55,103 bases of DNA from Gnetum montanum (lineage: Eukaryota > Streptophyta > Gnetopsida > Gnetales > Gnetaceae), in the NCBI GenBank assembly GCA_015680685.1, contig MNCI01006062.1, positions 269,617 through 324,719 on the forward strand, written 5' to 3'. Of the stretch, positions 1-10,344 are shown one piece after another; position 1 is the first letter of the stretch; each line of letters begins with the position of its first letter. The translations under genes were made by a program, and so were the position numbers. Below the pieces are notes generated by a model. That model was given only the letters and a program-made list of their open reading frames with translations. It was not told where the DNA came from and did no database searches.

Positions 1-602
1 TTTGTAGGTGATTTGGCTGCTAGAATTCCATAACATCTATTGTGAATTCCTAGAACAAAGCCAACATGGAAGCCTTGATATACATTTAATTTTTTACATA
101 ATCTTTTTCACTAAACCATCATTGGTTTCCATACCAACTAAGCTTACTTTTCCTTCCTTTTTTATGAAAGTTGGAAACCTACCAAAACTATCTTTAGAAA
201 TTGCTAAGTTTCCATTTTGGTCTTCAAACTTTCCCTCCTCTCTCCAATATTAGAATAATAAGGTGTGATATTTCCATTATCTCAACACCCCCCTCCCCCC
301 CTTTCACCATACCTAGCATAGAGGCACTTGGAAAGCCAACTTAGGTAAGGTTTAAAGCCAACATTGTCAATATTCCATTTCTAGTAAAGGGGAAAACCCC
401 CCTTATCCCCACTTACTAATTATAGTAAGTATATCAATTTATTGTCATTTTCATTTCCTCTAAGATTTTTGGAATTCCATTCACTAGAACTTACTCTTAT
501 ATTAACATTTATAGCCTATTCTTTAGTAATTCTCAGCATTATAGCCATGTCTTTCTAAAAATCCACCAAATTTCCCTTCACCTTCACTAGCAAAGATCAT
601 AA
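1..602 (+). other. Non-coding 5' leader of the first (Tat-type) element
   Basis: No sustained reading frame is visible. The stretch is AT-rich with one C-rich run near 286-306. It lies directly upstream of the gag remnant on the same strand, so it is most simply the untranslated leader of that element. No LTR end or primer-binding site is visible, so the 5' LTR is presumably to the left of the window. Confidence 0.4.
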
Positions 603-2740
603 CCAATAAGTCATGAGGGTGTATGATCCCAAAGACCATACAGTCATTGAGTGTAGGTGAGCTTTGAGAGTCAAAGGGAAGAGTCCTGATTTTGCAACCA
701 TTAATGAAGATCGTTATAACTTCATTTGTGTCAAAATATAGGCAAGCATGTTATTTTCACGAATTGAAGCCAAGGAAAAAATACAATTTGAGCTCATACA
801 CATGAGTGGAAAATAATAAATCCCTTCCCCATATGAAGAAATTCTCCTTAACAATGTCTATTCTAGCATTCTAGCCCAACTAATTGCTACAAAAGAGGAA
901 GAGGACTAGCCTACCTTTAGGGAACAACAAGAAGAGGAGGATAAATTTAGGGCAGAATCTGAGCCTAAAAACATGCTTGGAGGACTATTCCAACAAACAT
1001 CCTTCAATGTCATAGAACCTTTCCCTAATTCCTTTGTTTTCTCCATGGGCATGGTGCCACCATCTTCCAGTCCTCTGCACCCTGCTATGGCAAATCCCAC
1101 GTCAGTTGTAGCTACACATCACACTCAGTCAATGCCACAAACAACAAATGATAACATATCAATGCCATTGGCAACATAGCCATGATATAAAAAACCATTA
1201 ACGGTGGCATTTACCATTGAAAATCCTTTAACTACACATATGGAACCCATCATAAGACCCCCAACAACACAAGGATCACATACCATGTTTGTCCCATGCC
1301 TCAAGTACTAGCACAAACATCTTTTTCTTTGTCTAGCCCACAAGCCACAATCATAGCACAACCTTTTCCTTTTGTCATGCAACCCATAATGAGGACACAA
1401 GCCTCACAAAAAATGTCACAACCTTATGTACATACCTCACAAACTATGAGGCCACTGCAAGACTTGGATCAAGCCTTCCAAATGATCCAAGGCCTAACAG
1501 AGGAATTGAGAAGGCTCAAAGCCTCTACCACACAAACTGTCAAGATTATGGACTTCTACCAAGACAATCCCATAAGTCCTATAGTCCTATCCTTGACACT
1601 TCCTCCTAGTGTTCCCATTCCATAATTTAGCAAATATAATGGATAAGGTGACCCTAATGCTCACCTTATTACTTTTTAATATAGATATTTACTCTTGCAA
1701 CCATGGCCTCATACCATCATGAGGATTTTCCCTATGTCTTTAACTAGGAAAGCACTTGATTGGTATCATGCATTGCTTAGAGGATCTATATCCTCTCTAG
1801 AAGACCTAGTAGCCTAGTTTGTCAACTACTTCACGTATAACTTGAAGCTTGACACAATACTTGACCAACTCATCAAGGTCAAGAAAGAATCCTTAGAACC
1901 CATACAAAAATTCATTCAATGGTGGAATGGACAGTTAAATGAAATACTAGAGTACATAGTTGAAGCCCACTTGTTAGCTATATTCAAGAGAGTAGTTAAT
2001 GACCTCATTAAGTCTAAACTCTACTACCTTGATCCATGGTCTCTAAGCCAAGAATTCTTGCAAACCAAAAACATAGAGGATGTTTCAGAGGCCAGTCATG
2101 ATCCAACCTATATATCATATAAAAACCAACATTCTCAAAGAGACAAAGAAAAGAGAAAACAAAGCAACAATACTATAGCAACTATAACCCAGGAAAACAA
2201 TATCATGAACCAAGGGCCAAATGTCAACATGCCCAAGGCCCCTAGTAATAGCCATAATAACCAACCATCAACTTCTGGGACCAATGCATCAACAAAAAAT
2301 AGACCAACCTTCAAAAGGAAGGATAGGTCTAAATATACTACATTTCCATTAAGACCATCCAAATTGCTAGGCCAACTATTGACAAGTGGATGCATGCAAC
2401 ATAAGAAAATGAATAAAGCTGCTTGAAAGAAACACAAAAAACTATGTGAAATAGCCAAAGATCCTACTTAGGCAACAAAGGATGATCCTCTATTATTTAA
2501 ATACTTCAAGTTAGACTAATTGTACCACTATCATCATATGCTTGGTCATGATACAAACTTCTACCTTGAATTGAAGGATGACCTACAAAGGATGATAGAT
2601 AGAGGGGAACTTGTCTTAGATGCTTCTACCCTAGTTAGACCCCAAAATCAGTCAATGCAAGTCTATAAAGATCCTTTGAATGCTAATGGTAGCCCCTATG
2701 TTATCTTAGCATTTAACATCGATGACAACTAGATACCTAC
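603..2740 (+). pseudogene. gag: Gag remnant of Tat/Ogre-type Ty3/gypsy element
   Basis: Decayed capsid/nucleocapsid gene, readable as a discontinuous frame. The retrotransposon gag domain is recognisable at about 1620-2100: a KYNG.GDPNAH-like entry, then a RKALDWYH-like segment, then a QFIQWWN-like segment. Before it lies a Pro/Gln/Thr-rich linker (about 970-1600). Behind it, at 2520-2640, is the conserved HHMLGHDT..LKDDLQRMIDRGEL-type segment found in plant Tat gag proteins. Many in-frame stops, several at expected Gln or Trp codons, show it is not functional. The start near 603 is approximate. The same strand continues into the protease region, so this was one gag-pro polyprotein. Confidence 0.75.
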
Positions 2741-4170
2741 TAGAGAACGATTTGTGATCCAAGTAACCCTCTACAATGAAAGAGCTTCTTTGACTTACCA
2801 TAGATCAAGACCTTCCTTCATTGTGAAAATACCATCACAAATGCCTTCAAGGGAACATTTTGTTATCAAGGTCTCCTAACCCAATACAATCCATACTACT
2901 ATAGCAAAATCAACTACACAACGATCCCCTATGATGGACAATGCTACCACCTCTTCATTACAACCAACAACTGACAACTAAGAAATTACAACCAACTAAA
3001 CGAAGAAGCATAAGAAAAAGCCTGATTATAAGGAAAATAAGTAGATAGAGGCATAAAAGGAAGTGGACCCACCAAAGCCCACTCCCATTTTGGCTATACC
3101 TATGACCTCCTCTACCCCATCTCCTTCAACCAATAAGCCATAGGAGGACACTAAAGCCCACAATCAAAACAACAAAAAAGAGCCACAATAGCCACAACCT
3201 AAATCTAAAGTTCACATTTTGGGGTGCATGGAGGAAGTAAAGCACAGCTGGGATGATAGGCCCATGGCCAACAACAAAAACTTTCTTGGTGCAATTGACC
3301 AAGTTAGGCAATCACTAAAGCAAAAAAATACAACCTTAAGCTTATATGATATGATCATGATTTTTGCCACACATCATGAGGCACTAGTCAAAGTGTTAAC
3401 CTCCATACTAATTAGTGAGGATATCCCTAATAATGAGGAAGCCATCCATGTAATGATGATTCCTCCATCACTAGAGGAGGGGAAGTCAACACCCTTGACA
3501 TTTTGCAACAGCAAAATTAAGATTAATCCCCAAAATGACAAGGTGACTATAGCCCCTCTTTTCATAACTAATATGCATAGGACAATTTAAAATACATCAA
3601 GTGCATGTTGATGATGGAGCTACAACTAATGTCATCACATGCACCATCATTGAATTCTTGGGCTTAACTAAGCAAGTAACCCCTATGACCACTGTAGCTC
3701 TTATGTCCTTCAATGGATCATGAGTTGCTATAAAGAGATCAATCTCCTTAGATTTTGTAGCCAAAGAATAATTTCCTACAACTGAAAACTTTTTGGTGTG
3801 GAAGAGACACCAAGGTTCAACTTGATCTTGGGAAGACCTTAGTTAGCTCAATTATGAGCTATCTCCTTGCCCATAAATCAAGAAATTCACCTTCCTTATG
3901 AGGGAGGTAAAATCATTATTCATGGTGACAACACGACTCCCCTAGCTATCAAGAATGTAGGCATAAAATAGGGGTCTAAAGTGGAACTTCAAGAAGAAGC
4001 TCCTAGCCATGAAGAGCAAGAACCTAAGACAACCAACAATGATAACAAGAAGTAATGCAATACGTTATGGGATGAACTCCCTTTTAACATTTTGAGAAAA
4101 GGGAATGGTAAATACCAACTTGTGCAAAATAGGCCTTACTCACTCCCTAATTTTGCAAAGATTAGAAAGA
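2741..4170 (+). pseudogene. pro: Protease region of Tat/Ogre-type element
   Basis: Decayed aspartic-protease part of the gag-pro polyprotein, which would have matured the particle. A Pro-rich linker (2741-3200) is followed by the pre-protease helix region usual in Tat elements (3219-3590, with YDMIMIFATHHEALVKVL). The active-site block at about 3600-3640 reads VDDGATTNVI, so the usual D-S/T-G is D-D-G here. The flap and LLGRPW-like region can be followed to about 3860 and a KIIIHG-like segment to about 3960. Frameshifts and stops are frequent. Reading ends near 4160-4200, and the RT part expected to follow directly is instead 9.4 kb downstream. Confidence 0.7.
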
Positions 4171-4380
4171 GTCTACACAAGTGAAGTTCACCTTAAACTT
4201 CCCATGCCTCTATGACCAAATGTAGCAATAACCCAATAGCCTTATTATTTTATTTTATTTTTTGCAATTTATTATATCTTTGTTATTTTATGCACATAAC
4301 CTATGTATGTAGCCATAAATTTATGTGCATTGTTACCTATTTACTACAACCTTTCTTTATTTTTACTTATGTTGTAAAAA

Positions 4381-4590
4381 TAGCCCACTAAGGCCTAAAA
4401 CTGGCACTATGGCCCACTAAGGCCTAAAACTGACACTATGGCCTCCTAAGGCCTAAAATTGGCACTATGCTCCACTAAGACCTTAAACTCACATTCTCAT
4501 TTGCTAAGACATTAAACTTCCATTATGGCCCACCATGGCCTTAAACTAGCAAAACTATATAACCCATGCCCATGATGGCCTAAAACTAGC
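4381..4590 (+). repeat. Tandem repeat, unit about 29-30 bp, around a CACTAAGGCCTAAAACT motif
   Basis: Six to seven diverging copies follow one another at about 29-30 bp spacing; the first two are nearly identical. Related single or double copies recur at 12990-13015, 13283-13375 and 17120-17170. This marks the segment as belonging to the same element on both sides of the antisense gene and hairpin array. Confidence 0.85.
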
Positions 4591-5045
4591 AAGCATTCCC
4601 TTCATTATTATATCTCTTTTTGTTTAACCTATTATCACACCAATTTAACATTACAACAAAAATGTCAACATAGCCATTTTTAACGTTTACAATATTTACT
4701 GCTATAGATTCATATAGCCAAAAAATAAAACCAAATACTTCAATTTAAAATTAAAATTTCCATAACATGTAGCCATTACCACAATGTGCAATAATTATGC
4801 CAAAGAATAACCATCCATAACATAGTTTTGAGTAACCATAGCCATCAAAATAAAAATAAAAAACAAGCTAAACTGAAGGAGGCTACTAAGTGGCATCAAA
4901 AGGAGAAAGTGTGGGTCATTCCCACCCTCACCATTGGGGCTACCAATGTCTCCTAAAGCCAAAATGCAATGACATAATGCCAATAAATAACCCATAACCA
5001 AGATCATGATTTGAAACAAAAACTAGAACATAAAATAGATCAAAC
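4591..5045. other. AT-rich spacer without recognisable genes
   Basis: Lies between the 30-bp repeat array and the stop of the antisense frame. Short frames on both strands show no family resemblance. It may hold the 3' untranslated end of the antisense gene. Confidence 0.4.
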
Positions 5046-5677
5046 CTACGGAGAGTTTGACTCCATCACATTCATGGGTAGATGGGAAAGGCCTTTCTCC
5101 AAACGATGGAGGATCTGGTCCTTCATCATGTTGACCCAGTTAACATCCCCAAGATCAATTCCAAAAAGAATGTCGAATCTATCTATAGGAGTCCAAGTAG
5201 GAGGCTCATGAGAAACATCAGTTGTAGTAGTTACCATTCCCTTTTGGGAGATAAGGTTCATATGTATACGTTACTCTGACATCTCTCATAAAACTAGTAC
5301 TTTGTCCTGAATAGCATGCCAGTAGTAGCTCCATAACTCCCCCAAGTTAGCCACTTGGGCTTCCACAAAGTCTTTATAGTCTTAGAGATCCCTAATCATA
5401 TCCTCATGCCTTTGAACATTTTCCCTCAAGGCCACAACTTCCTTCCATAAGAATTCATTAGACCTCTCTAACTCCCATGAAGCTTTTGCACATGACATTG
5501 CTAAATTAATAGTAGTTTCATACAGCTTCACATGTATACTAGAAATGTCAGAGGGAAGTCTAGATAAGAAGTCTACCTCCATGTCTCTACTAAAGTCCCA
5601 CTCCACAAACAGTACTACATGAAGCATAAAATCCAACCATAAGACACAACCTTAAATAGCCATCATGGAAACAAAGC
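5046..5677 (-). pseudogene. Last exon of the antisense gene, coiled-coil-like
   Basis: The frame follows an acceptor (TTTGGTTGTAG) and stays readable to the stop at 5048-5046, with three or four internal stops. The first half has regularly spaced hydrophobics with many Glu, Arg and Lys (WELERSNEFLWKEVVALRENVQRHE), which favours a coiled coil. The second half includes WTPIDRFDILFGIDLGDVNW. Plus-strand frames over the same bases are shadows of this one. No family was recognised. Confidence 0.45.
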
Positions 5678-5940
5678 CTACAACCAAAGCACATAAAAAA
5701 ATCCTTACCTATCTTAGGTGAAACCTGATGTAATCAATCGATGATTTCCTTAGCCATCCCACATAGGAATTCAACTTTGTATGGAGTATCTACCCATAGT
5801 TTCACATGAAACTCAAGTATGGAAACTTGCACTAGTAGCTCAAGAACTACTATAAGCATAACAATCATTGAAATGTTAGAATGACAACCAAGTATAACCA
5901 AAAAGATATGAAAAAAATAGTAAGGCATAAGCATACCTAG

Positions 5941-5958
5941 CTCCTCCTCCTCCTCCTC
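5941..5958. repeat. (CTC)6 microsatellite, coding for a Glu run on the minus strand
   Basis: A pure trinucleotide run lies inside exon 4 of the antisense frame, where it gives the acidic EEEEEE stretch. Confidence 0.85.
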
Positions 5959-6226
5959 TAGGATGATGATGGAAGAGGTACCTAGTACTGCCTCATCAAA
6001 CAAGGCATCTAAATCATCTATACCTGTGTCGACAAGTCCTTCAACCATGGGTTGTTTTAGGAGTGCCTCTTCTACATGCCTTTGTTTTGCCTCAACAGTA
6101 ACTTGGGCTATTATAACCTAACGTTTGTCTACAACTATAACACATAGAAAACCAATTAACACATGAAACCATAAAATTGCCACAAAATTTTAAAACATGA
6201 AATAGCCAAAGTTAAACAAAGCATAC

Positions 6227-7354
6227 CTACAACTATCTATTGTGATGACTTAAACTTAGACTTAATCCTCTTCAAGATGGGTTGATCTGATGCTAGGGGT
6301 GCATCCTCCATGGGCCTCTTGAGTTTCTTTCTAGCTACCCCTTCAACCTTCATGTGCCATCATCTAGCATCCTAGGCACTGGTAGGAAATGAGAGGGACT
6401 CATCATCATAAGTACTGTTAGGAGACTCATGATGCCTAACATCAAGATTCTTAATGGTGATGAATAATGTCTCATCCATCCCTCTGGTGGGTTCTAAGCC
6501 TACACCATTCAATAAATGCATCTTATCCAAGCTCTAGAAATTTTTCTTGGGTCTTAGAAAACCAATCATCCATTCCTATACACAACCAAAAACTCCACAA
6601 ACCTCTTTAGATAACCTACAAAAAATGCAAAGTGCATATGGATTATCGTAGAGGTATCAACACAAAGTCTAAGAATCTCCTCTTGAAGCCCAATAGCCAA
6701 AGTAGTAGCCCAATCAAATTTGATGCCCTCCATCAAGACCTTCTTAAAGGTTCACCCTCATGCTATGACAATTACCTTCTTTTGTGACATCAGTTTGGGA
6801 AACGAATGAGACCTAAACAAAGGATATGATTCCTTTGCAACAAGGTTCATGAAGCTATCCATCGAAATTCTAGAGTGGCCCATGCTAGTATCAAGCCACT
6901 CTAGAACTTCCTCATGATGGCCTAATTCCCTCATTGTCCTGGTGGGATCCTTGGCCCCATCAGCAGGGATTCCAAACAAGTCACAGAAGAGGCCATCACC
7001 TATGTCAATGTTCATCTTAACACCTCAGATGAGGATGCTAAAGTAACCAACCTCCTCATCAAAGGAGTCAATAACATGTAACATCTCTACAACAGGAATG
7101 GAAGAAATAAGTTCCATAAATACATCAAGAAAACCTACATGTTGGATGTTTTCTTAAATGTATCCAAGTGCCTACCCCTTTAGCCACTTGTGTGCTAATG
7201 CCACATCACCAAACTTTAGGATGAGGGTTTCTTCATCATGTGAACATGAAAGTGGTACAATGACATCAACTGAGGTGGAAGGCCTTGCGAAGCAATAATC
7301 AAGGATTAGCATCCATATGAGCAATTTTAATAACCAACAAGAGCAATAAAACAC
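6227..7354 (-). pseudogene. Exon 3 region of the antisense gene, ending in a basic (NLS-like) stretch
   Basis: The frame is open from 7354, though a spliced start near 7283 is also possible. It runs with few stops through VDVIVPLSCSHDEETLIL, FDEEVGYFSIL, DGLFCDLFGIPADGAKDP, HHEEVLEWLDTSMGHSR and MSQKKVIVIA to about 6590. The frame then changes, by a small intron or a frameshift, and continues with GMDETLFITIKNLDV and a Lys/Arg-rich end before the donor at 6227. The basic end suggests a nuclear protein; this is inference from composition only. I do not recognise the family. Confidence 0.45.
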
Positions 7355-7389
7355 TTTATGTCATAAAAAACTAGAAGCTATAAGTTCAC

Positions 7390-8177
7390 CTTTACTTTTC
7401 TTCTGCGATGTCGAGGTTCATGCTACAAGGGTCTAATCTATGCTATCAACATCTACCCACCAGCTGTGCATCGTCTTATCATCCTTGCACTTCTTATATA
7501 CCATGATGAACCTAGTGGTGTATTCATCAACCTCCCCTCTTAACCATTGATACATAGCAGCTCTGATTTGGGGACTCTTGGTGAATTCACCCAAAGTAGT
7601 TTGAGCCACTGCCAAGATTTGGTCATTAATGATCAAGCCCTGATCATTAACCTTATACTTACAAGGAGTTAAATTAATGAAGTTAGGTAAAGTAATCAAG
7701 CCAAAATCATAAAAAATTTACAATAACTATGTGTACCCTTGTAGATGATACATAATGTAAGGTGGGTTCTAGAATAATTTCTAGGCTCTATGTGCCACCA
7801 TCAAGGTATTGTTAGTATTATATTGATTGCACTCTAACATTGTCCAAATCTTCAAAAGGTAGCATGAACTTATGGCATCCGTAGGTCCCCTTACAGTCTT
7901 AGGAACTAATTTATCAGTAATATGCGTAGTAATCAATCCAAATGCCCAATGCAATAGGGTCTCCACAACCACCCCAACCACATCTACAAACAAGAGTGAC
8001 CACAGCATCACACTGAAGTTCCTGAGGTGGGCAAGGAAGTCCCTTATCCTAAGCTAAAACCATAATGAGAGCTTCCTAAGAGGCATGTTGTGTGATGGAG
8101 TATTGGTCTTGGGATGACCAATGTAACACAAAATGCCAATCAACTCCACTATAATGAGAATAGGCCTTAAGAAGACC
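7390..8177 (-). pseudogene. Largest exon-like block (exon 2) of the antisense gene
   Basis: One reading frame runs through the whole block and is broken by only about seven stops, several at positions where Trp (TGG to TAG) or Gln is the likely original. It encodes about 260 residues, including VVETLLHW, MYHLQGYT, VNDQGLIINDQILAVAQTTLGEF and QWLRGEVDEYTTRF. I do not recognise the family. The acceptor at 8178 follows TTTTTGTTTTGTTTCATGTAG on the minus strand, and the donor at 7390 is AAAG|GTGAAC. Codon-like continuity over about 790 bp, in a region where other frames are closed, is the main evidence that it once coded. Confidence 0.5.
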
Positions 8178-8214
8178 CTACATGAAACAAAACAAAAACA
8201 TTATAACCAATTAG

Positions 8215-8640
8215 AATTTCTTAAAAATTTAGATAAAACATTTAGTTAGAGATAAAATTAGCCTCTGTAAAAAGATCTAAGGTGTTTATCTAAATTAGTC
8301 TAAGGAATTCCACAAAAAGACACTATTACTATCTTTCAAAGTAAAAACATTACGACCTATTAAAGCTACTTAGCAAATTTATAGAAAACATCTAGTCAGA
8401 GGTGAAATTAGCCTTTGTAAAAATCTCTAAGGAATTTATCTAAATTAGTCTAAGTGACTTCACAAGAAAAAATTATTACAACCTTGAATAGCCTTGCATC
8501 ATAACCAATTGGAATTTCTCAATAAATTTAGAAAAAACTTCCTATGTTATAAGTGAAATTAGCCTCTATAAACAGCTCTTAGATGTTTATCTAAATTAAC
8601 TTGGGAAATTCCATAAAAGCATTATTACCATATTTTATAA
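8215..8640. repeat. Three tandem units of about 150 bp within intron 1 of the antisense gene
   Basis: Three diverged copies start near 8215, 8371 and 8518. Each has an AAATTTAGA.AAAACAT head, a GTGAAATTAGCCT middle and a TTTATCTAAATTA tail. They lie wholly inside the largest proposed intron. Confidence 0.8.
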
Positions 8641-8659
8641 CCTTTATAACCAAAAATAT

Positions 8660-8830
8660 ATTTTAGTCTAAAATATGTATAAATTTAGGAAAAATCATCT
8701 AGATTATGCATAAATTTAGAAAAAAGCATCTAAAATTATGCAATGCATACATAAATTTGGAAAAAACATCTAAACTATGCACAAAGTTAGAAAAAGCATG
8801 ATAAACTTAGAAAAATCCATGTAGCTATAA
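8660..8830. repeat. Short tandem repeat, unit about 30-40 bp (ATGCATAAATTTAGAAAAA.CATCTA)
   Basis: Four to five diverged copies directly follow the 150-bp units and share the AAATTTAGAAAAA core, so the smaller array may derive from the larger. Confidence 0.75.
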
Positions 8831-9707
8831 AAAAGCAAAATTAAGCATATCAACCACTTCTATTTTGGGTAATGTATTACAACTGTGAGTTTTGCCTTGA
8901 TTCACACAACCTTAGCAAAAAAATCATCAAAAACTTGTTTTATATCCAATCGGAGTGATTCCACCTCTATTGGAATGATTCCACCTCCATTGGAAAGTTG
9001 AAGCCAAAGCCTATGCACCATGATTAGAAAATAGCAAAAACCTTGACCGTTTTCTTATGAAAATTTCACAAATCTACATGAAATTACAAAAGTAGCCCAA
9101 ATAACCTAACTACGCAATATTAGGAAAATAGCCATAACTTCCTCATTTCAAAGCCAAATTAAATGAGACAATAACCATCGGAAAGCTTAAACAAAAGGTT
9201 ACAAACCCATAACCTTTAATTTTACAAATATGTAACTGTTTCACTAGAAAAAAATACACAACTTGGCTTGCTTTTTCATAGAAAAACTTCAAAAATCTCA
9301 AAGCCTAAATTTCATATAGCCATTAAAATGGTCAAAATAGCCAAAATCATTAAAACCCATTTAAATTCACATCAAAATAATGGGGTAGGATTTTTTACAA
9401 TTTAATTTTAACAAATCCTAAGGCCTAGATTTGAAAAGAATGGCCATATCCCAAGATTTTTAGAAAAAACCACAAAACAACAAGCCCTATTTTCAAAATC
9501 AAATCTACCAAAGCTAAAGTGATAAAACAACTATAGATCTACATAGGAGCAACCAAAATAGAATGGGATTTTATCAAAATTCCATTTTGATCCCTCCACT
9601 AGAGTAGCTCTGAAAAATGGACTCAACATCTACAAAGCAAAAAAAAAAAAAAAAACTAGAAAAATCACAAAATAAAAAAAAAGGCAAAAATAAGTAGAAT
9701 TTCCTAC
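8831..9707. other. AT-rich remainder of the proposed intron 1
   Basis: No reading frame is coherent here. A duplicated GATTCCACCTC.ATTGGAA segment of about 22 bp lies at 8955-8997, and an A-run lies at 9639-9654. The stretch ends at the AAG|GTAGG donor of the antisense gene. Confidence 0.45.
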
Positions 9708-9784
9708 CTTGAAGTAGTGACAGATAGAGCCTAAAAAGAGATAGGCCTATGAATCTTTGACAACTCCCTAGGGTTCTCATCCAT

Positions 9785-10000
9785 CCTCTGGATTATGGGG
9801 TTCTTACTCTTTCCTCCTCTCTATTTTAGTGCCATGGTAGGCTTAACATTGAGAAAGAGAGAGATTACAAAAAGATGAGACTTCTACACTGGCTATAGGG
9901 GACATGGAAGGCTTCCATGCTAAAGATTGGTTGTGGCTGCCACAAGAATATCTATATAATTATGATCAAAATTTGCAAAATTTGGCTTATAAGACCCATC
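9785..10000 (-). promoter_or_regulatory. Possible promoter and leader of the antisense gene
   Basis: Upstream (minus strand) of the ATG at 9784 the strand reads as a CT/GA-rich leader like many plant 5' UTRs. AT boxes (TTATATAG near 9965, TTATAAG near 9990) lie about 180-205 bp ahead of the ATG. This is motif-level evidence only. Confidence 0.25.
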
Positions 10001-10344
10001 TAAAGCCTCAACAAAACCCAAGCTGCTAATTTAGTACACCATGACTACTAGTGCACTGAAGAAAAAGGGGGAAAATTCTAGTTCACATTAATTTTACTTT
10101 TCAAAATTTTAAATTTTTTAATTGTGGACCCCACCCTACCCCTTCCCTTTTGATCAAGCTTGCATTAATGCTGAGATCTTACTAATTTCGGTAATTCAAA
10201 CATTATGGCAACCTTGATTTAATACTTCCATGTTAGGGATGCAATGCCCATATTACAACATCTTTCTATTTTTAGTAATCCAAACTTCCCTTTTCCAACC
10301 TCTACTTTTCAAATTTGGACAAAACCTGAGCAAGGCTAGGTACC
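10001..10344. other. Non-coding stretch between the antisense gene and the hairpin array
   Basis: No coherent frame on either strand and no clear repeat unit. It contains first, weak versions of the CCATGTTAGG motif that becomes regular from 10345 on. Confidence 0.4.

Larger units (their letters stand above)
5046..9784 (-). pseudogene. Decayed antisense multi-exon gene inside the Tat-type element
   Basis: On the minus strand the sequence behaves like a six-exon gene, opposite to gag and pol. Exon-like blocks are 9784-9708, 8177-7390, about 7283-6227, 6128-5937, 5849-5709 and 5677-5046 (stop at 5048-5046). Donors fit the plant consensus: AAG|GTAGG at 9708, AAAG|GTGAAC at 7390, GTAG|GTATGC at 6227, CTAG|GTATGC at 5937 and ATAG|GTAAGG at 5709. 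Acceptors end in AG, and the one at 8178 follows a T-rich tract. The conceptual product is roughly 950 residues: a long unrecognised domain, a basic KKLKRP...LKRIKSK stretch that could be a nuclear localisation signal, an acidic EEEEEE run, and a helical, coiled-coil-like C-terminus. About a dozen or more stops and at least one frame change make it a pseudogene. Extra antisense frames are known in some plant Ty3/gypsy elements; whether this is one or a captured host gene is open. Confidence 0.5.

Noticed and set aside
5011-5279. Plus-strand frames within the antisense gene
   Set aside because: They are complements of the last antisense exon, which continues in frame beyond them and ends after an acceptor site.
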